From the NCBI GenBank assembly GCA_003509065.1, contig DODG01000137.1, positions 1 through 15,197 of the forward strand: 15,197 nucleotides of DNA, read 5' to 3'. This document shows positions 7,210 through 14,743 of the stretch, in pieces. This DNA comes from Acidobacteriota bacterium. GTDB lineage: Bacteria > Acidobacteriota > Vicinamibacteria > Vicinamibacterales > UBA823. A program made the position numbers and the translations under genes. Every line of letters begins with the position of its first letter. Within the stretch, counting starts at the first letter, position 1. The notes beneath the pieces were generated by a model, which saw only the letters and a program-made list of their open reading frames with translations, searched no databases and was not told the origin of the DNA.

Positions 7210-8094
7210 ATGCATAATTTCGATTTTAAGAAACCGTCTTCTGTAACCGAACTGACAGCCATGATGACCAGTTACGGGCGCGATGCGCGATTGCTCGCAG
7301 GAGGCACAGACCTCATTGTGGGTATGCGGTCAGGTAATTTGCGTCCGGCAGTCGTTATTGACGCTAAGAAGATTCCCACAATGGTCGAAATAAAACTTGA
7401 GAATGATGGACTCACCCTTGGTGCCGCAACCTCCTGTCGACGTATTTGGGAGAACCGCCAGGTAGCGGATATTTACCCTGCTCTCATTGACTCAGCAAGC
7501 CTGATCGGCGGCACATCCATTCAGGGACGTGCCTCAGTAGGCGGTAATTTGTGTAACGCATCGCCAAGTGCCGACAGCGTCCCTACGCTTATCGTAATGC
7601 GAGCTGTTGCTACAATTGTGAGCTCACGAGGCACACGAACACTTCCAGTGAAAGATTTTTGTCTAGGTCCTCGCAAAACCGTGCTTGCAGACGATGAACT
7701 GCTTCTACAATTACACTTGCCTCCTCCACCTAAACACAGTGGCGGAGCCTTCAACCGTTTCATTCCGCGTAATGAAATGGATATAGCGGTAGTCAATGCC
7801 GCTGCCGAAGTTGAATTAGACGCTAGTCATACCCGATTCGTCGACGTGAGAATTGCCATTGGTGCTGTAGCCCCTACGCCGCTCTTCGTTAGCGAAGCTG
7901 GTAATGCCATTAAAAATAAGCCTGTCAATCGTGAAACGATCGACCATGCTGGAGATGTTGCCATGTCTTGCGCTAAACCCATTAGTGACATGCGAGGCAC
8001 AGCGGACCAACGCAGAGACTTGACACGAATTATGACAATACGTGCCCTTGAAAAGGCTGTACGCAGGGCTGGTGGGACGGTTACTGATGACTGA
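7210..8094 (+). CDS. FAD-binding (medium) subunit of a xanthine-dehydrogenase-family molybdenum hydroxylase
   Basis: This 294-residue protein is the FAD subunit of a three-subunit molybdenum hydroxylase (CoxM/XdhB type) and passes electrons from the iron-sulphur subunit to an acceptor. The two FAD-contact motifs are clear: LLAGGTDL at residues 28-35 and ASVGGNLCNASPSAD starting at 108. The CO-dehydrogenase-type flavoprotein C-terminal domain follows, with IAIGAVAPTP near residue 217. Length is normal for the family (about 280-300). ATG 7210 follows the formamidase gene by 38 bp, with a weak AGG at 7197-7199. Its stop overlaps the 2Fe-2S gene by 8 bp. Subunit order M-S-L is the one found in cox-type operons, though this does not mean the enzyme oxidises CO. 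Confidence 0.93.
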   Translation: MHNFDFKKPSSVTELTAMMTSYGRDARLLAGGTDLIVGMRSGNLRPAVVIDAKKIPTMVEIKLENDGLTLGAATSCRRIWENRQVADIYPALIDSASLIGGTSIQGRASVGGNLCNASPSADSVPTLIVMRAVATIVSSRGTRTLPVKDFCLGPRKTVLADDELLLQLHLPPPPKHSGGAFNRFIPRNEMDIAVVNAAAEVELDASHTRFVDVRIAIGAVAPTPLFVSEAGNAIKNKPVNRETIDHAGDVAMSCAKPISDMRGTADQRRDLTRIMTIRALEKAVRRAGGTVTDD

Positions 8095-8572
8095 CTACAC
8101 CACACGGATTACCACTGTCATTAATGGTCAAGAAGAAAACTTCTTCTGTGAACCTCGAGAAAGCTTGCTTGAAATATTGCGAGATAGATTGCAATTAACT
8201 GGCACCAAAGAAGGCTGTAATGACGGTAACTGTGGCGCTTGTACAGTCATTCTGGATGGTGTGTCCGTCAATTCATGCTGCGTGCTTGGGGTTGAAGCAG
8301 AAAATGCAACCATTGAAACCATTGAAGGTTTGGCTGATGGAGACAGACTCCATCCTCTGCAACAGGCGTTCATCCGAGAAACAGCCTTGCAATGCGGCTA
8401 CTGCACTCCAGGTCTCCTCATGGCAGCCAAAGACTTATTGGCACACGAACCTCTTCCATCCAACGAAAGAATTCGACTTTGGTTGGCCAATAATCTGTGT
8501 CGATGCACTGGATATACCAGGATTATTAAAGCTGTTGCTCAAGCTGCGAAAGAGCTACACCAGAAGCCATGA
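8087..8572 (+). CDS. 2Fe-2S (small) subunit of the molybdenum hydroxylase
   Basis: This 161-residue protein carries two [2Fe-2S] clusters that link the molybdenum centre to FAD. The plant-ferredoxin-like cluster is held by C44, C49, C52 and C64 (CNDGNCGACT, then a Cys 12 residues on). The second, helical-domain cluster uses C103 and C106 (QCGYCTPG) with C138 and C140 (LCRCTGY). All eight ligands are present, so the subunit should be functional. ATG 8087 is preferred over an upstream in-frame start at 8042 because it gives the usual short N-terminus before the ferredoxin fold and overlaps the FAD-subunit stop by 8 bp. The 3' end shares an ATGA overlap with the large subunit. Length matches CoxS/XdhC-type small subunits (about 155-170). 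Confidence 0.95.
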   Translation: MTDYTTRITTVINGQEENFFCEPRESLLEILRDRLQLTGTKEGCNDGNCGACTVILDGVSVNSCCVLGVEAENATIETIEGLADGDRLHPLQQAFIRETALQCGYCTPGLLMAAKDLLAHEPLPSNERIRLWLANNLCRCTGYTRIIKAVAQAAKELHQKP

Positions 8573-10848
8573 AACACGCTGAGGGTCAGGTTGATTACAA
8601 GGTGATTGGCACGACACCCGAACGACCTGATGGCATCGAGAAAGTCACCGGTCGTGCACGTTTTGCTGATGACATTTATCTACCAAGAATGTTATTTGGC
8701 AAGATTTTGCGAAGCCCTCATGCCCACGCCATCATTAAAGGTATTGATACTAGTAAAGCGCGCGCATTGCCAGGCGTTCACGGTGTCTTGACCGGTGGAG
8801 ACTTTCCACAACTTGAATCCACGGTCATTCCTCATGGTGGTGCCAGTACAATCGACATCAGAGACCTTGCTGAAAACTGTATCGCGCGTGACAAGACTCT
8901 CTATGATGGTCATGCAGTGGCAGCAGCTGTCGCTGACAACTACCACATTGCGGAACAGGCCCTAGAACTGATTGAGGTCGATTACGAAATACTCGAACCA
9001 GTACTAGAAATTGAAGACGCTCTGAAAGATGATGCGCCTGTTCTGCATGAAACGTTTTCGCCGGGTCGCTTCATACTGCAAACCGAAAAATCCCACAGCA
9101 ATGCTGGCAGCTTTAAACTCAAGCTCGGGGATGCTGACCGTGCATTTCAAAACGCGGATCACGTTCTAGAAGAAAACTTTCAGACTCGCTGTTTACATCA
9201 GGGATATATCGAGCCTCACTCGGTCACCGTAGAATGGAGTCACAACGACATCATGAGTGTCTGGACCAGCACTCAGGGACATTTTGCCATTCGTGAACAG
9301 TTGGCGTTTATCTTGGGACATCCCTTGAACAAAGTGAAAGTGACCCCGATGGAAATCGGCGGCGGCTTTGGAGGCAAGGACCAAGTCTACATTGAACCCA
9401 TTGCTGCGATGTTTGCTAAAAAAACCGGACGGCCGGTCAAAATAGCGATGTCTCGTGCTGACATGTTACGTGGCACGGGTCCTAGCCCGGGTGCAAACAT
9501 TCGGGTCAAACTTGCTGCCAAGAAGGATGGAACTTTGCTCGGAGCGGACCTAACTCTCGCCTATGAAGCGGGTGCCTATCCAGGTGGACCTGTTACCTCC
9601 GCCGCGCTGCAAGCCACAGCACGATACAACATACCAGACCAACAAATACTGGGCCATGATGTGCTTCTGAATAAACCAAAAATGAAACAGTACCGAGCAC
9701 CAGGTGGTCTGCCGGTTAACTTTGCGATGGAATCAATGCTAGATATTCTGGCGCGTAAACTGGAACTTGACCCACTGGAATTACGACTCACAAATGCCAT
9801 GGTGACGGGCGACCGCATGATCACGGGAATCCCTTGCCAGAAAATTGGCGGAAAAGAATTACTAAAAGCCGTCCAAAAACATCCACACTTTACCTCGCCT
9901 CTTACAGGTAGGAATCCTGGACGGGGTCTCGCGTACGCAATGTGGTTTGGCGCTGGCATGACGTCTAGTGCCGTGCTTACGGCTAACCCTGATGGTAGCG
10001 TCAAGCTTTCCGTCGGCACTCCGGATCTTAGCGGCACACGAATGACACTGGCCATGCAAGCGGCGGAGACCCTTGGCATACCGGTATCTTCTATCTCCGT
10101 GTCCATTCCTGATACCGACTCCATCGCATTTTCCTTTATGGCTGTTGGTAGCCGAACCACACACTCTACCGGTCTTGCCGTCTACGAGGCGGCCCAGCAA
10201 TTACTGAGGCAGATGACGGAACGAGCAGCTCTCTACTGGGATGTTGATGAAACTGACGTGACATTCTCTGACGGAGTGTTTAACCATCAGAAAGATTCCA
10301 CCTTAACGCTTACATTCACAGAGATGGCTCATCTACTCGAAAAGCTTGGTGGACCCATCACCGTGCAATCCAGTGTGACACCAAAATCCAATGGGGCGCA
10401 GTTGACTGCCCACCTCGTCGATATCGATGTGGATACTGAGACTGGAAAAATTGAAATACAACGCTACACGGCTTTTCAGGACGTCGGCAAGGCCATTCAT
10501 CCAGATTATGTGTCCGGCCAAATGCAAGGCGGTGTAGCCCAAGGAGTTGGCTGGGCTTTAAGTGAAGCCTACCAGTACGATGAAGCAGGACACCTCTTGA
10601 ACACGACGCTCTTGGATTACCGAATGCCCACGTCCCTAGACCTGCCGGACATCGAGACCGTAATATTAGAGACTCCCAACCCGAACCATCCTTTTGGTGT
10701 TCGCGGTGTCGGAGAATCTTCCATCATGCCACCAGCTGGTGCTCTTGCAAACGCTCTGTATGATGCCGTCGGAATCCGAATGACAGCCTTACCCATGACG
10801 CCCGGGGCCGTCTTGGAAAAATTAAAGAAGAAACAGCGCGGATCATGA
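8569..10848 (+). CDS. Molybdopterin-binding (large) subunit of a xanthine-dehydrogenase-family hydroxylase
   Basis: This 759-residue protein is the catalytic subunit, which binds the molybdenum-pyranopterin-cytosine-dinucleotide-type cofactor and hydroxylates a substrate carbon with water-derived oxygen. The N-terminal a/b-hammerhead domain starts with RPDGIEKVTGRARFADDI. The cofactor-binding GGGFGGKD is at 264-271. The catalytic glutamate is E716 in GVRGVGES. In the active-site loop the residues are YRAPGG from 375, not the VAYRCSFR of form I CO dehydrogenase, so the copper-ligating cysteine is absent and CO oxidation is unlikely. It fits aldehyde/purine/N-heterocycle hydroxylases better. 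It begins in an ATGA overlap with the small subunit and ends in an ATGA overlap with the MoaD-like gene. No XdhC, CoxD or CoxF-type maturation gene is seen nearby. Substrate is inferred from context only. Confidence 0.95.
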   Translation: MKHAEGQVDYKVIGTTPERPDGIEKVTGRARFADDIYLPRMLFGKILRSPHAHAIIKGIDTSKARALPGVHGVLTGGDFPQLESTVIPHGGASTIDIRDLAENCIARDKTLYDGHAVAAAVADNYHIAEQALELIEVDYEILEPVLEIEDALKDDAPVLHETFSPGRFILQTEKSHSNAGSFKLKLGDADRAFQNADHVLEENFQTRCLHQGYIEPHSVTVEWSHNDIMSVWTSTQGHFAIREQLAFILGHPLNKVKVTPMEIGGGFGGKDQVYIEPIAAMFAKKTGRPVKIAMSRADMLRGTGPSPGANIRVKLAAKKDGTLLGADLTLAYEAGAYPGGPVTSAALQATARYNIPDQQILGHDVLLNKPKMKQYRAPGGLPVNFAMESMLDILARKLELDPLELRLTNAMVTGDRMITGIPCQKIGGKELLKAVQKHPHFTSPLTGRNPGRGLAYAMWFGAGMTSSAVLTANPDGSVKLSVGTPDLSGTRMTLAMQAAETLGIPVSSISVSIPDTDSIAFSFMAVGSRTTHSTGLAVYEAAQQLLRQMTERAALYWDVDETDVTFSDGVFNHQKDSTLTLTFTEMAHLLEKLGGPITVQSSVTPKSNGAQLTAHLVDIDVDTETGKIEIQRYTAFQDVGKAIHPDYVSGQMQGGVAQGVGWALSEAYQYDEAGHLLNTTLLDYRMPTSLDLPDIETVILETPNPNHPFGVRGVGESSIMPPAGALANALYDAVGIRMTALPMTPGAVLEKLKKKQRGS

Positions 10849-11108
10849 ATCGGATCTGGATACCAGCTCACCTACAGCATTTCACCAATGGCAGCGAACG
10901 AGTTGAAATCTCAGGCTCCAACATCCGCCAGGTAATTCGAGCATTAGACAATAAATACTCTGGCCTCGGGGAGCAGTTACGTGAAGGAGATATGCTCACC
11001 CCTGGAATGACCGTTGCCATCAACGGTTCGGTTGACCATCTTGGTCTTTACGCCACTCTTGACGAAGACAGTGAAATACACTTTATTCCCGCCATCGAAG
11101 GCGGGTAG
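10845..11108 (+). CDS. MoaD/ThiS-family small protein with C-terminal Gly-Gly
   Basis: This 87-residue protein has the beta-grasp pattern of MoaD/ThiS-type sulphur carriers (the COG1977-like group): a first strand with IWIPAHLQHFTNG, a helix around NIRQVIRALDNKY, the segment VAINGS, and the terminal EIHFIPAIEGG. The last two residues are Gly86-Gly87, the group that is thiocarboxylated in working carriers. It starts inside the large-subunit stop (ATGA at 10845-10848), so its output is tied to the hydroxylase. A role in supplying sulphur for that enzyme's molybdenum cofactor is reasonable but inferred, since general MoaD normally serves the whole cell. No MoeB/ThiF-type activating enzyme is in the window. 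A role as a small protein modifier is an alternative. Confidence 0.85.
   Translation: MNRIWIPAHLQHFTNGSERVEISGSNIRQVIRALDNKYSGLGEQLREGDMLTPGMTVAINGSVDHLGLYATLDEDSEIHFIPAIEGG
11088..11105 (+). other. GC-rich hairpin at the end of the MoaD-like gene
   Basis: CCCGCC (11088-11093) and GGCGGG (11100-11105) form a perfect 6-bp stem around a 6-base loop. It lies within the last codons, including the Gly-Gly codons, and directly before the TAG stop. No run of T follows on the plus strand, so it is not a standard intrinsic terminator; it may protect the 3' end of the operon transcript or simply reflect the repeated Gly/Pro codons. Confidence 0.35.
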
Positions 11109-11156
11109 AGGCGGAGCTGCGCACTCAGTATTTCCGGGGCTGTCAACGCTGGGCGG

Positions 11157-12152
11157 TCAGCGGTTCACTTCATTAAAAGCAACTTTTAAATTCCATCGAT
11201 GAAAACCCGTCATTAAACCCTGAAGTGACGGCTCGATCTCGTAATTAGGATCCACATGAGCCGTGGCCACAAAGTCGTCGATCGTGATCCCTGCAGCAAC
11301 AGCTTGCTCAGACAACACCCGTATCTCCGCCAGATATTGCCGATAACTGCGCACCAAATCGCCGCTCACAATCTCGCCGTGACCAGGGACAATCGTTGCC
11401 GGCTGCAAGGCTTCTGAAAAGTTCCGAAGCGTTTCTTGATAAGCCAAGATATCGCCCGAACGAGCCCATGGAATCGTGCCTTTGCCAAAAATCAAATTTG
11501 CGGTCCAGGCGACATTCGCGTCAGGCACGAAGACCACGCTGTCGTTGGGCGACATGCCCTTTCCAAACCAATACATTTGGACAACCTTGCCGCCTAAATC
11601 AATCTCCCAAGATCCATGGAAACCAACATCTGGAAGTCGTAACTCAACGCCGTCAAACACAGAAATGTCACCACCGACAGTACGCGCCATCGTCTGCGAC
11701 ATTCCTTGAACGCTTGATATCTTGAGCGCATTTATAGTGCTCTGATGCGCGACGATGATCGTATCGTCAGAAAACACGTAATTACCGAAGACGTGGTCTC
11801 CGAAGGCATTGGTGTTTAGCAAATACTTGATGGGTAAATCCGATACACGACGCACTGCCTCAATGATTTGCCTGCCCATAGCCCCGTTAAAGTGAGAGTC
11901 GATAACCAAGACCTCGTTCGAACCAACGATAAACCCGGCGTTGTCGGTAAACGGCCTATTCGACATAAGCGCATAAACGCCATCACCCAATACACGTGTT
12001 TCCAGCGTCACCCCTCTCGGATGGAGCGGTGGCGGTAAGAACCCAGGCGGCGGAGAAGGGGGTGCTGCTAAACGGGAGTTCGGAAGGACCTGTGCATAGG
12101 CAGCCGAAACAAACATCCCAACCAAGAGGGAAAAAAGGCAGGCCCTGATCAT
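11157..12152 (-). CDS. Secreted metallo-beta-lactamase-fold protein with degenerate metal site
   Basis: This 331-residue protein begins with a Sec signal peptide (hydrophobic residues 4-19, likely cleavage after AYA at 20), so it should be exported. A proline-rich stretch follows at 31-46. The rest has MBL-fold landmarks: LVIDSHFNG around 83-90, LLNTNAFGDHVFGN at 111-124 and VPGHGE at 255-260. The usual HxHxDH motif reads N115-A-F117-G-D119-H120, so two histidines are lost. The next ligand position (GxxHT in active enzymes) appears as M200, and the bridging aspartate position as N219. Only D119, H120 and H257 remain. Hydrolysis by the normal two-zinc mechanism is therefore doubtful. It follows the UbiD gene by 12 bp in the same direction and is convergent to the catabolic operon. 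Fold call firm, function unknown. Confidence 0.85.
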   Translation of the reverse strand: MIRACLFSLLVGMFVSAAYAQVLPNSRLAAPPSPPPGFLPPPLHPRGVTLETRVLGDGVYALMSNRPFTDNAGFIVGSNEVLVIDSHFNGAMGRQIIEAVRRVSDLPIKYLLNTNAFGDHVFGNYVFSDDTIIVAHQSTINALKISSVQGMSQTMARTVGGDISVFDGVELRLPDVGFHGSWEIDLGGKVVQMYWFGKGMSPNDSVVFVPDANVAWTANLIFGKGTIPWARSGDILAYQETLRNFSEALQPATIVPGHGEIVSGDLVRSYRQYLAEIRVLSEQAVAAGITIDDFVATAHVDPNYEIEPSLQGLMTGFHRWNLKVAFNEVNR

Positions 12153-12164
12153 CGGCTGTAATCC

Positions 12165-13487
12165 TTAAGCAAAGTAATCAGAGAGATTCAGCGTGTCTTC
12201 CCCTGGAGTGCTGGTCCGTCGGAACTCATCGAGCCTGCCATAGGGTGCAGTAGCATCAATCCCGATTCGCCCCCTGTGCAGGTTGTCCTCAGGGTATTCA
12301 TATCCCCCCGGTATGTTGTCAATCAACATGGTGCGCTTATCGACCGGACCACGCGCCAAAAAGGCCCACCACACATCGTTGAGATTATTAATGTCGATAT
12401 CACTGTCTACCACCATGCAGGCAAAATTGTAATGAGGATTTGTCGCGAACACCTTAAGCATGACGTGCTGCGGATGGCCTTCATACTGTTTATCGATCTT
12501 CACAATGGTGCAGTACAGCGTGGTGTTACAGGCAACATCAATGATCCCTGGAAGCTCTCCAATTAGGTTCCGGTATACCCGAGTTGCATAAGTCGCGTAG
12601 ATCGCCGTGAGGTCATCTCTTGAACCGCATAATAATCCCTGAAAGTATGACCCAGGGCGCCAACTTACTGCCGCAATATCAGCGACATAACCTCTGTTCT
12701 CTTTACAGTAATAACCCATGAACTCACCAAATGGGGCTTCCGGTCGGCGCTCGTCAGGACGGATCCGTGCTTCGATAACGATTCCGGTGTCCGCTGGAAT
12801 CAATAAATCCAGCTCTTGACACTGACGCATCGGTAAAGCGCCCCCATTCAGCTGAGCCGCAATTTTCAGTTCATCCTGGTCAAGAGAGATCGAGGTGCAT
12901 GCGGCCATGAATACGGCCGGCGAGACACCAATTAACCAAGCCATTTCCAATGGTTTATTCATGGCTGCTGCTTTCGCGTGATACTTGGCAAGATCCTGCA
13001 CCACATCTATGCAACAACGCATTTCCTTATCATCAATCATCATCGCCCGACTAAAAGCTATATTTGGCACGCCAGTTTCAGGGTCCTTAGCAATTGCAAC
13101 ACCGGCAGTGATGTAAGGTCCGGCGTCCTTCTCGCGCCAGACTATTTGCGGCAAATCTGAAAGTTGGCCCGTCTGAAGTTCCCCGGACATATCCACAACT
13201 GTCGGATAATCATCACCCAGCAACATCGCGTCGTTAATCGTTTCCGCCCAGTGTTCACAAAACCCTCTATCACCGGCACCAACCATTTCTTTCAGGCGAG
13301 ACCTACTGCCGTAAAGATTGCATACCACAGGGAACTCAGTTCCCTGGACCCGTCTAAACAAAATGGGGAGTGCGCTTTCCTTTTGAGATCTAGCAACGAC
13401 TGCTGCTAGCTCGTGTTTGGGGTCAACCTCACGGTCAACGATGCGCATTTCATTTCGGTCTAACAGTTTGGATATATATTCCTGCAT
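12165..13487 (-). CDS. UbiD-family prenylated-FMN-dependent decarboxylase
   Basis: This 440-residue protein is a UbiD-family (de)carboxylase, which uses prenylated FMN to remove or add a carboxyl group on aromatic, heteroaromatic or alpha,beta-unsaturated acids in the cytoplasm. The catalytic Arg-Glu-Glu triad is visible: R147 in PNIAFSRAMM and E250 and E255 in EAPFGEFMGYY. N142 lies just before R147, where a metal-binding asparagine is expected. It is shorter than E. coli UbiD (about 490 residues), like many catabolic homologues. ATG 13487 has AAGG 7 bases upstream. It forms a two-gene unit with the MBL-fold gene. No UbiX flavin prenyltransferase gene is in the window, so cofactor must come from elsewhere. 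A catabolic role with the neighbouring ring-degradation operon is likely; the acid it uses is unknown. Confidence 0.93.
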   Translation of the reverse strand: MQEYISKLLDRNEMRIVDREVDPKHELAAVVARSQKESALPILFRRVQGTEFPVVCNLYGSRSRLKEMVGAGDRGFCEHWAETINDAMLLGDDYPTVVDMSGELQTGQLSDLPQIVWREKDAGPYITAGVAIAKDPETGVPNIAFSRAMMIDDKEMRCCIDVVQDLAKYHAKAAAMNKPLEMAWLIGVSPAVFMAACTSISLDQDELKIAAQLNGGALPMRQCQELDLLIPADTGIVIEARIRPDERRPEAPFGEFMGYYCKENRGYVADIAAVSWRPGSYFQGLLCGSRDDLTAIYATYATRVYRNLIGELPGIIDVACNTTLYCTIVKIDKQYEGHPQHVMLKVFATNPHYNFACMVVDSDIDINNLNDVWWAFLARGPVDKRTMLIDNIPGGYEYPEDNLHRGRIGIDATAPYGRLDEFRRTSTPGEDTLNLSDYFA

Positions 13488-13750
13488 ATCTAAGCCTTAC
13501 CCATCCAATCCTATTTCACCCATCCAAAATTCTACCATTTGCAGTGCGTTAATTGAGTTCATAACATGACTTAATTGTAGAGCCCTTGTTCACCAAGTAT
13601 CGGTAACTCATTAACAATAAAAAAAGTAAACTTTAGCCCGAAGAATAAGATACCTTCTGTACGCTTCATTACAGACACCTGCAGCGAGACACGTGATCTG
13701 GGTACAGTGAACATGGCTCTTACAAATTGTTTTTTAAGAAGACCAGACAA
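13488..13750. promoter_or_regulatory. Divergent intergenic region between UbiD and the DUF2306-like gene
   Basis: This 263-bp stretch should hold promoters for the minus-strand UbiD unit and the plus-strand membrane protein. It contains a 10-bp direct repeat, ACCCATCCAA, at 13499-13508 and 13518-13527, 19 bp apart (TTGGATGGGT read towards UbiD), immediately before the UbiD ribosome site. An imperfect inverted repeat, AATTGAGT at 13551-13558 and ACTTAATT at 13569-13576, could be an operator. A 13-codon frame at 13713-13754 may be translated. No convincing -35/-10 pair was found on either strand. Confidence 0.35.
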
Positions 13751-13754
13751 ATGA
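13713..13754 (+). CDS. Possible 13-codon leader peptide
   Basis: An ATG at 13713 opens a frame encoding MALTNCFLRRPDK and ends at TGA 13752-13754. The stop overlaps the ATG (13751) of the membrane protein as ATGA. It has no clear ribosome binding site of its own, so translation is uncertain. If translated, coupling could help the downstream gene, whose own ribosome site is weak. Confidence 0.2.
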   Translation: MALTNCFLRRPDK

Positions 13755-14743
13755 CAAATACCGGATTTTTCGTAAGAGAATTCCCTCTGGTATTAGCTGT
13801 GATTACCTGGACTTGTATAGTCCTAGCAATCTGGTTTTTATTAAAGCCCAAGAACGCATCCTGGATTTTTTCAAATCAATCAGCAAACGATCGCCGGCAA
13901 ACTGTCGCGTATAAACGAGGAGGTCTCCTGCTATTGCTGATGGGCGCGGCAGGGTTTGCCCCTTCTCTTTACATCATTCTGACTACAGGAGTTGTCTGGT
14001 CAGTCAATCAACAAAAACCCCACATCGACGTTGACGCAGCTCTGTGGGTCCATATCGTCTTAACCTCTATCTGGCTATGCCTCGTCGGTATCCAACTACT
14101 GACTGGAGACAAAACATCACGACGTAAGACCCATCGCATCAATGGCAGGGTCGTCGCCTTTACCGCAATTGTCGGTACCGCACTCGCTGGTGGCTGGGTT
14201 TGGACCTTTATTCATGATTTTAGCGAAGGCGTAGACGGCCCTTTCTTTCAAGCAGGTATTTACACCTGGATCATGGGCTTTGGGGTAGCGATTAATACGA
14301 CGCTGGCAGTGGTGTACGCCCGGCAGAGAAATTTTCTTCTTCATAAAGACTATGCCTTGATGATGCTTTTCTGGACTTTTGACCCAGCTGTCCATCGCCT
14401 ATGGATGTGGCTTATGCGTCTCGCGTGTTGGGATTGCTGGGAGCCCCAATACACAGCAGGCCTTGGTACGGTCTTCGCAAAATTGCCCGCCAACCTGTTT
14501 CTGGTGGCGTGGGCTCTAATTATGTGTGCTTACGCTGGACGTCTAAATAAGATTATCGTTGCTAATGTAGCAGTCCAATATTTGTTCTGGGTGAGAGGAA
14601 CCTATCGGGTCGTTGTCGTCTCGATGGGAACGGTTTCTGCTGCTTCAATCGCAGGCATTTCCTTAGCCCTTGGATTGGCCCTCTTGCTCACAGGACAACA
14701 CGCGTCAAAAATGATCGCTTCACGCTTCAGCAACAAAGTCTAA
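13751..14743 (+). CDS. DUF2306-like multi-pass membrane protein
   Basis: This 330-residue protein is an integral membrane protein with about seven or eight hydrophobic spans, approximately at residues 10-31, 57-80, 97-118, 134-155, 168-190, 200-215, 236-258 and 280-305. Its middle resembles DUF2306 proteins: H101 in a span start, KTHRINGR with H128, LLHKDY with H198, and VHRLW with H215. Paired histidines in spans suggest haem or metal binding, but this is speculative, and the function of DUF2306 is unknown to me. ATG 13751 is preferred; an in-frame TTG at 13727 would add eight residues. The ribosome site is weak (AAGAAG about 10 bases upstream). Its end overlaps the convergent sulfatase end by 4 bp. 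I see no direct link to the catabolic genes. Confidence 0.65.
   Translation: MTNTGFFVREFPLVLAVITWTCIVLAIWFLLKPKNASWIFSNQSANDRRQTVAYKRGGLLLLLMGAAGFAPSLYIILTTGVVWSVNQQKPHIDVDAALWVHIVLTSIWLCLVGIQLLTGDKTSRRKTHRINGRVVAFTAIVGTALAGGWVWTFIHDFSEGVDGPFFQAGIYTWIMGFGVAINTTLAVVYARQRNFLLHKDYALMMLFWTFDPAVHRLWMWLMRLACWDCWEPQYTAGLGTVFAKLPANLFLVAWALIMCAYAGRLNKIIVANVAVQYLFWVRGTYRVVVVSMGTVSAASIAGISLALGLALLLTGQHASKMIASRFSNKV

Noticed and set aside
9576..10200. Long minus-strand frames within the large hydroxylase subunit
   Set aside because: Their predicted proteins have no recognisable motifs, and the plus strand encodes a complete conserved enzyme there.
7210..10848. Annotation as aerobic carbon-monoxide dehydrogenase (coxMSL)
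   Set aside because: Gene order matches, but the large subunit lacks the form I active-site cysteine motif and no cox accessory genes are present.
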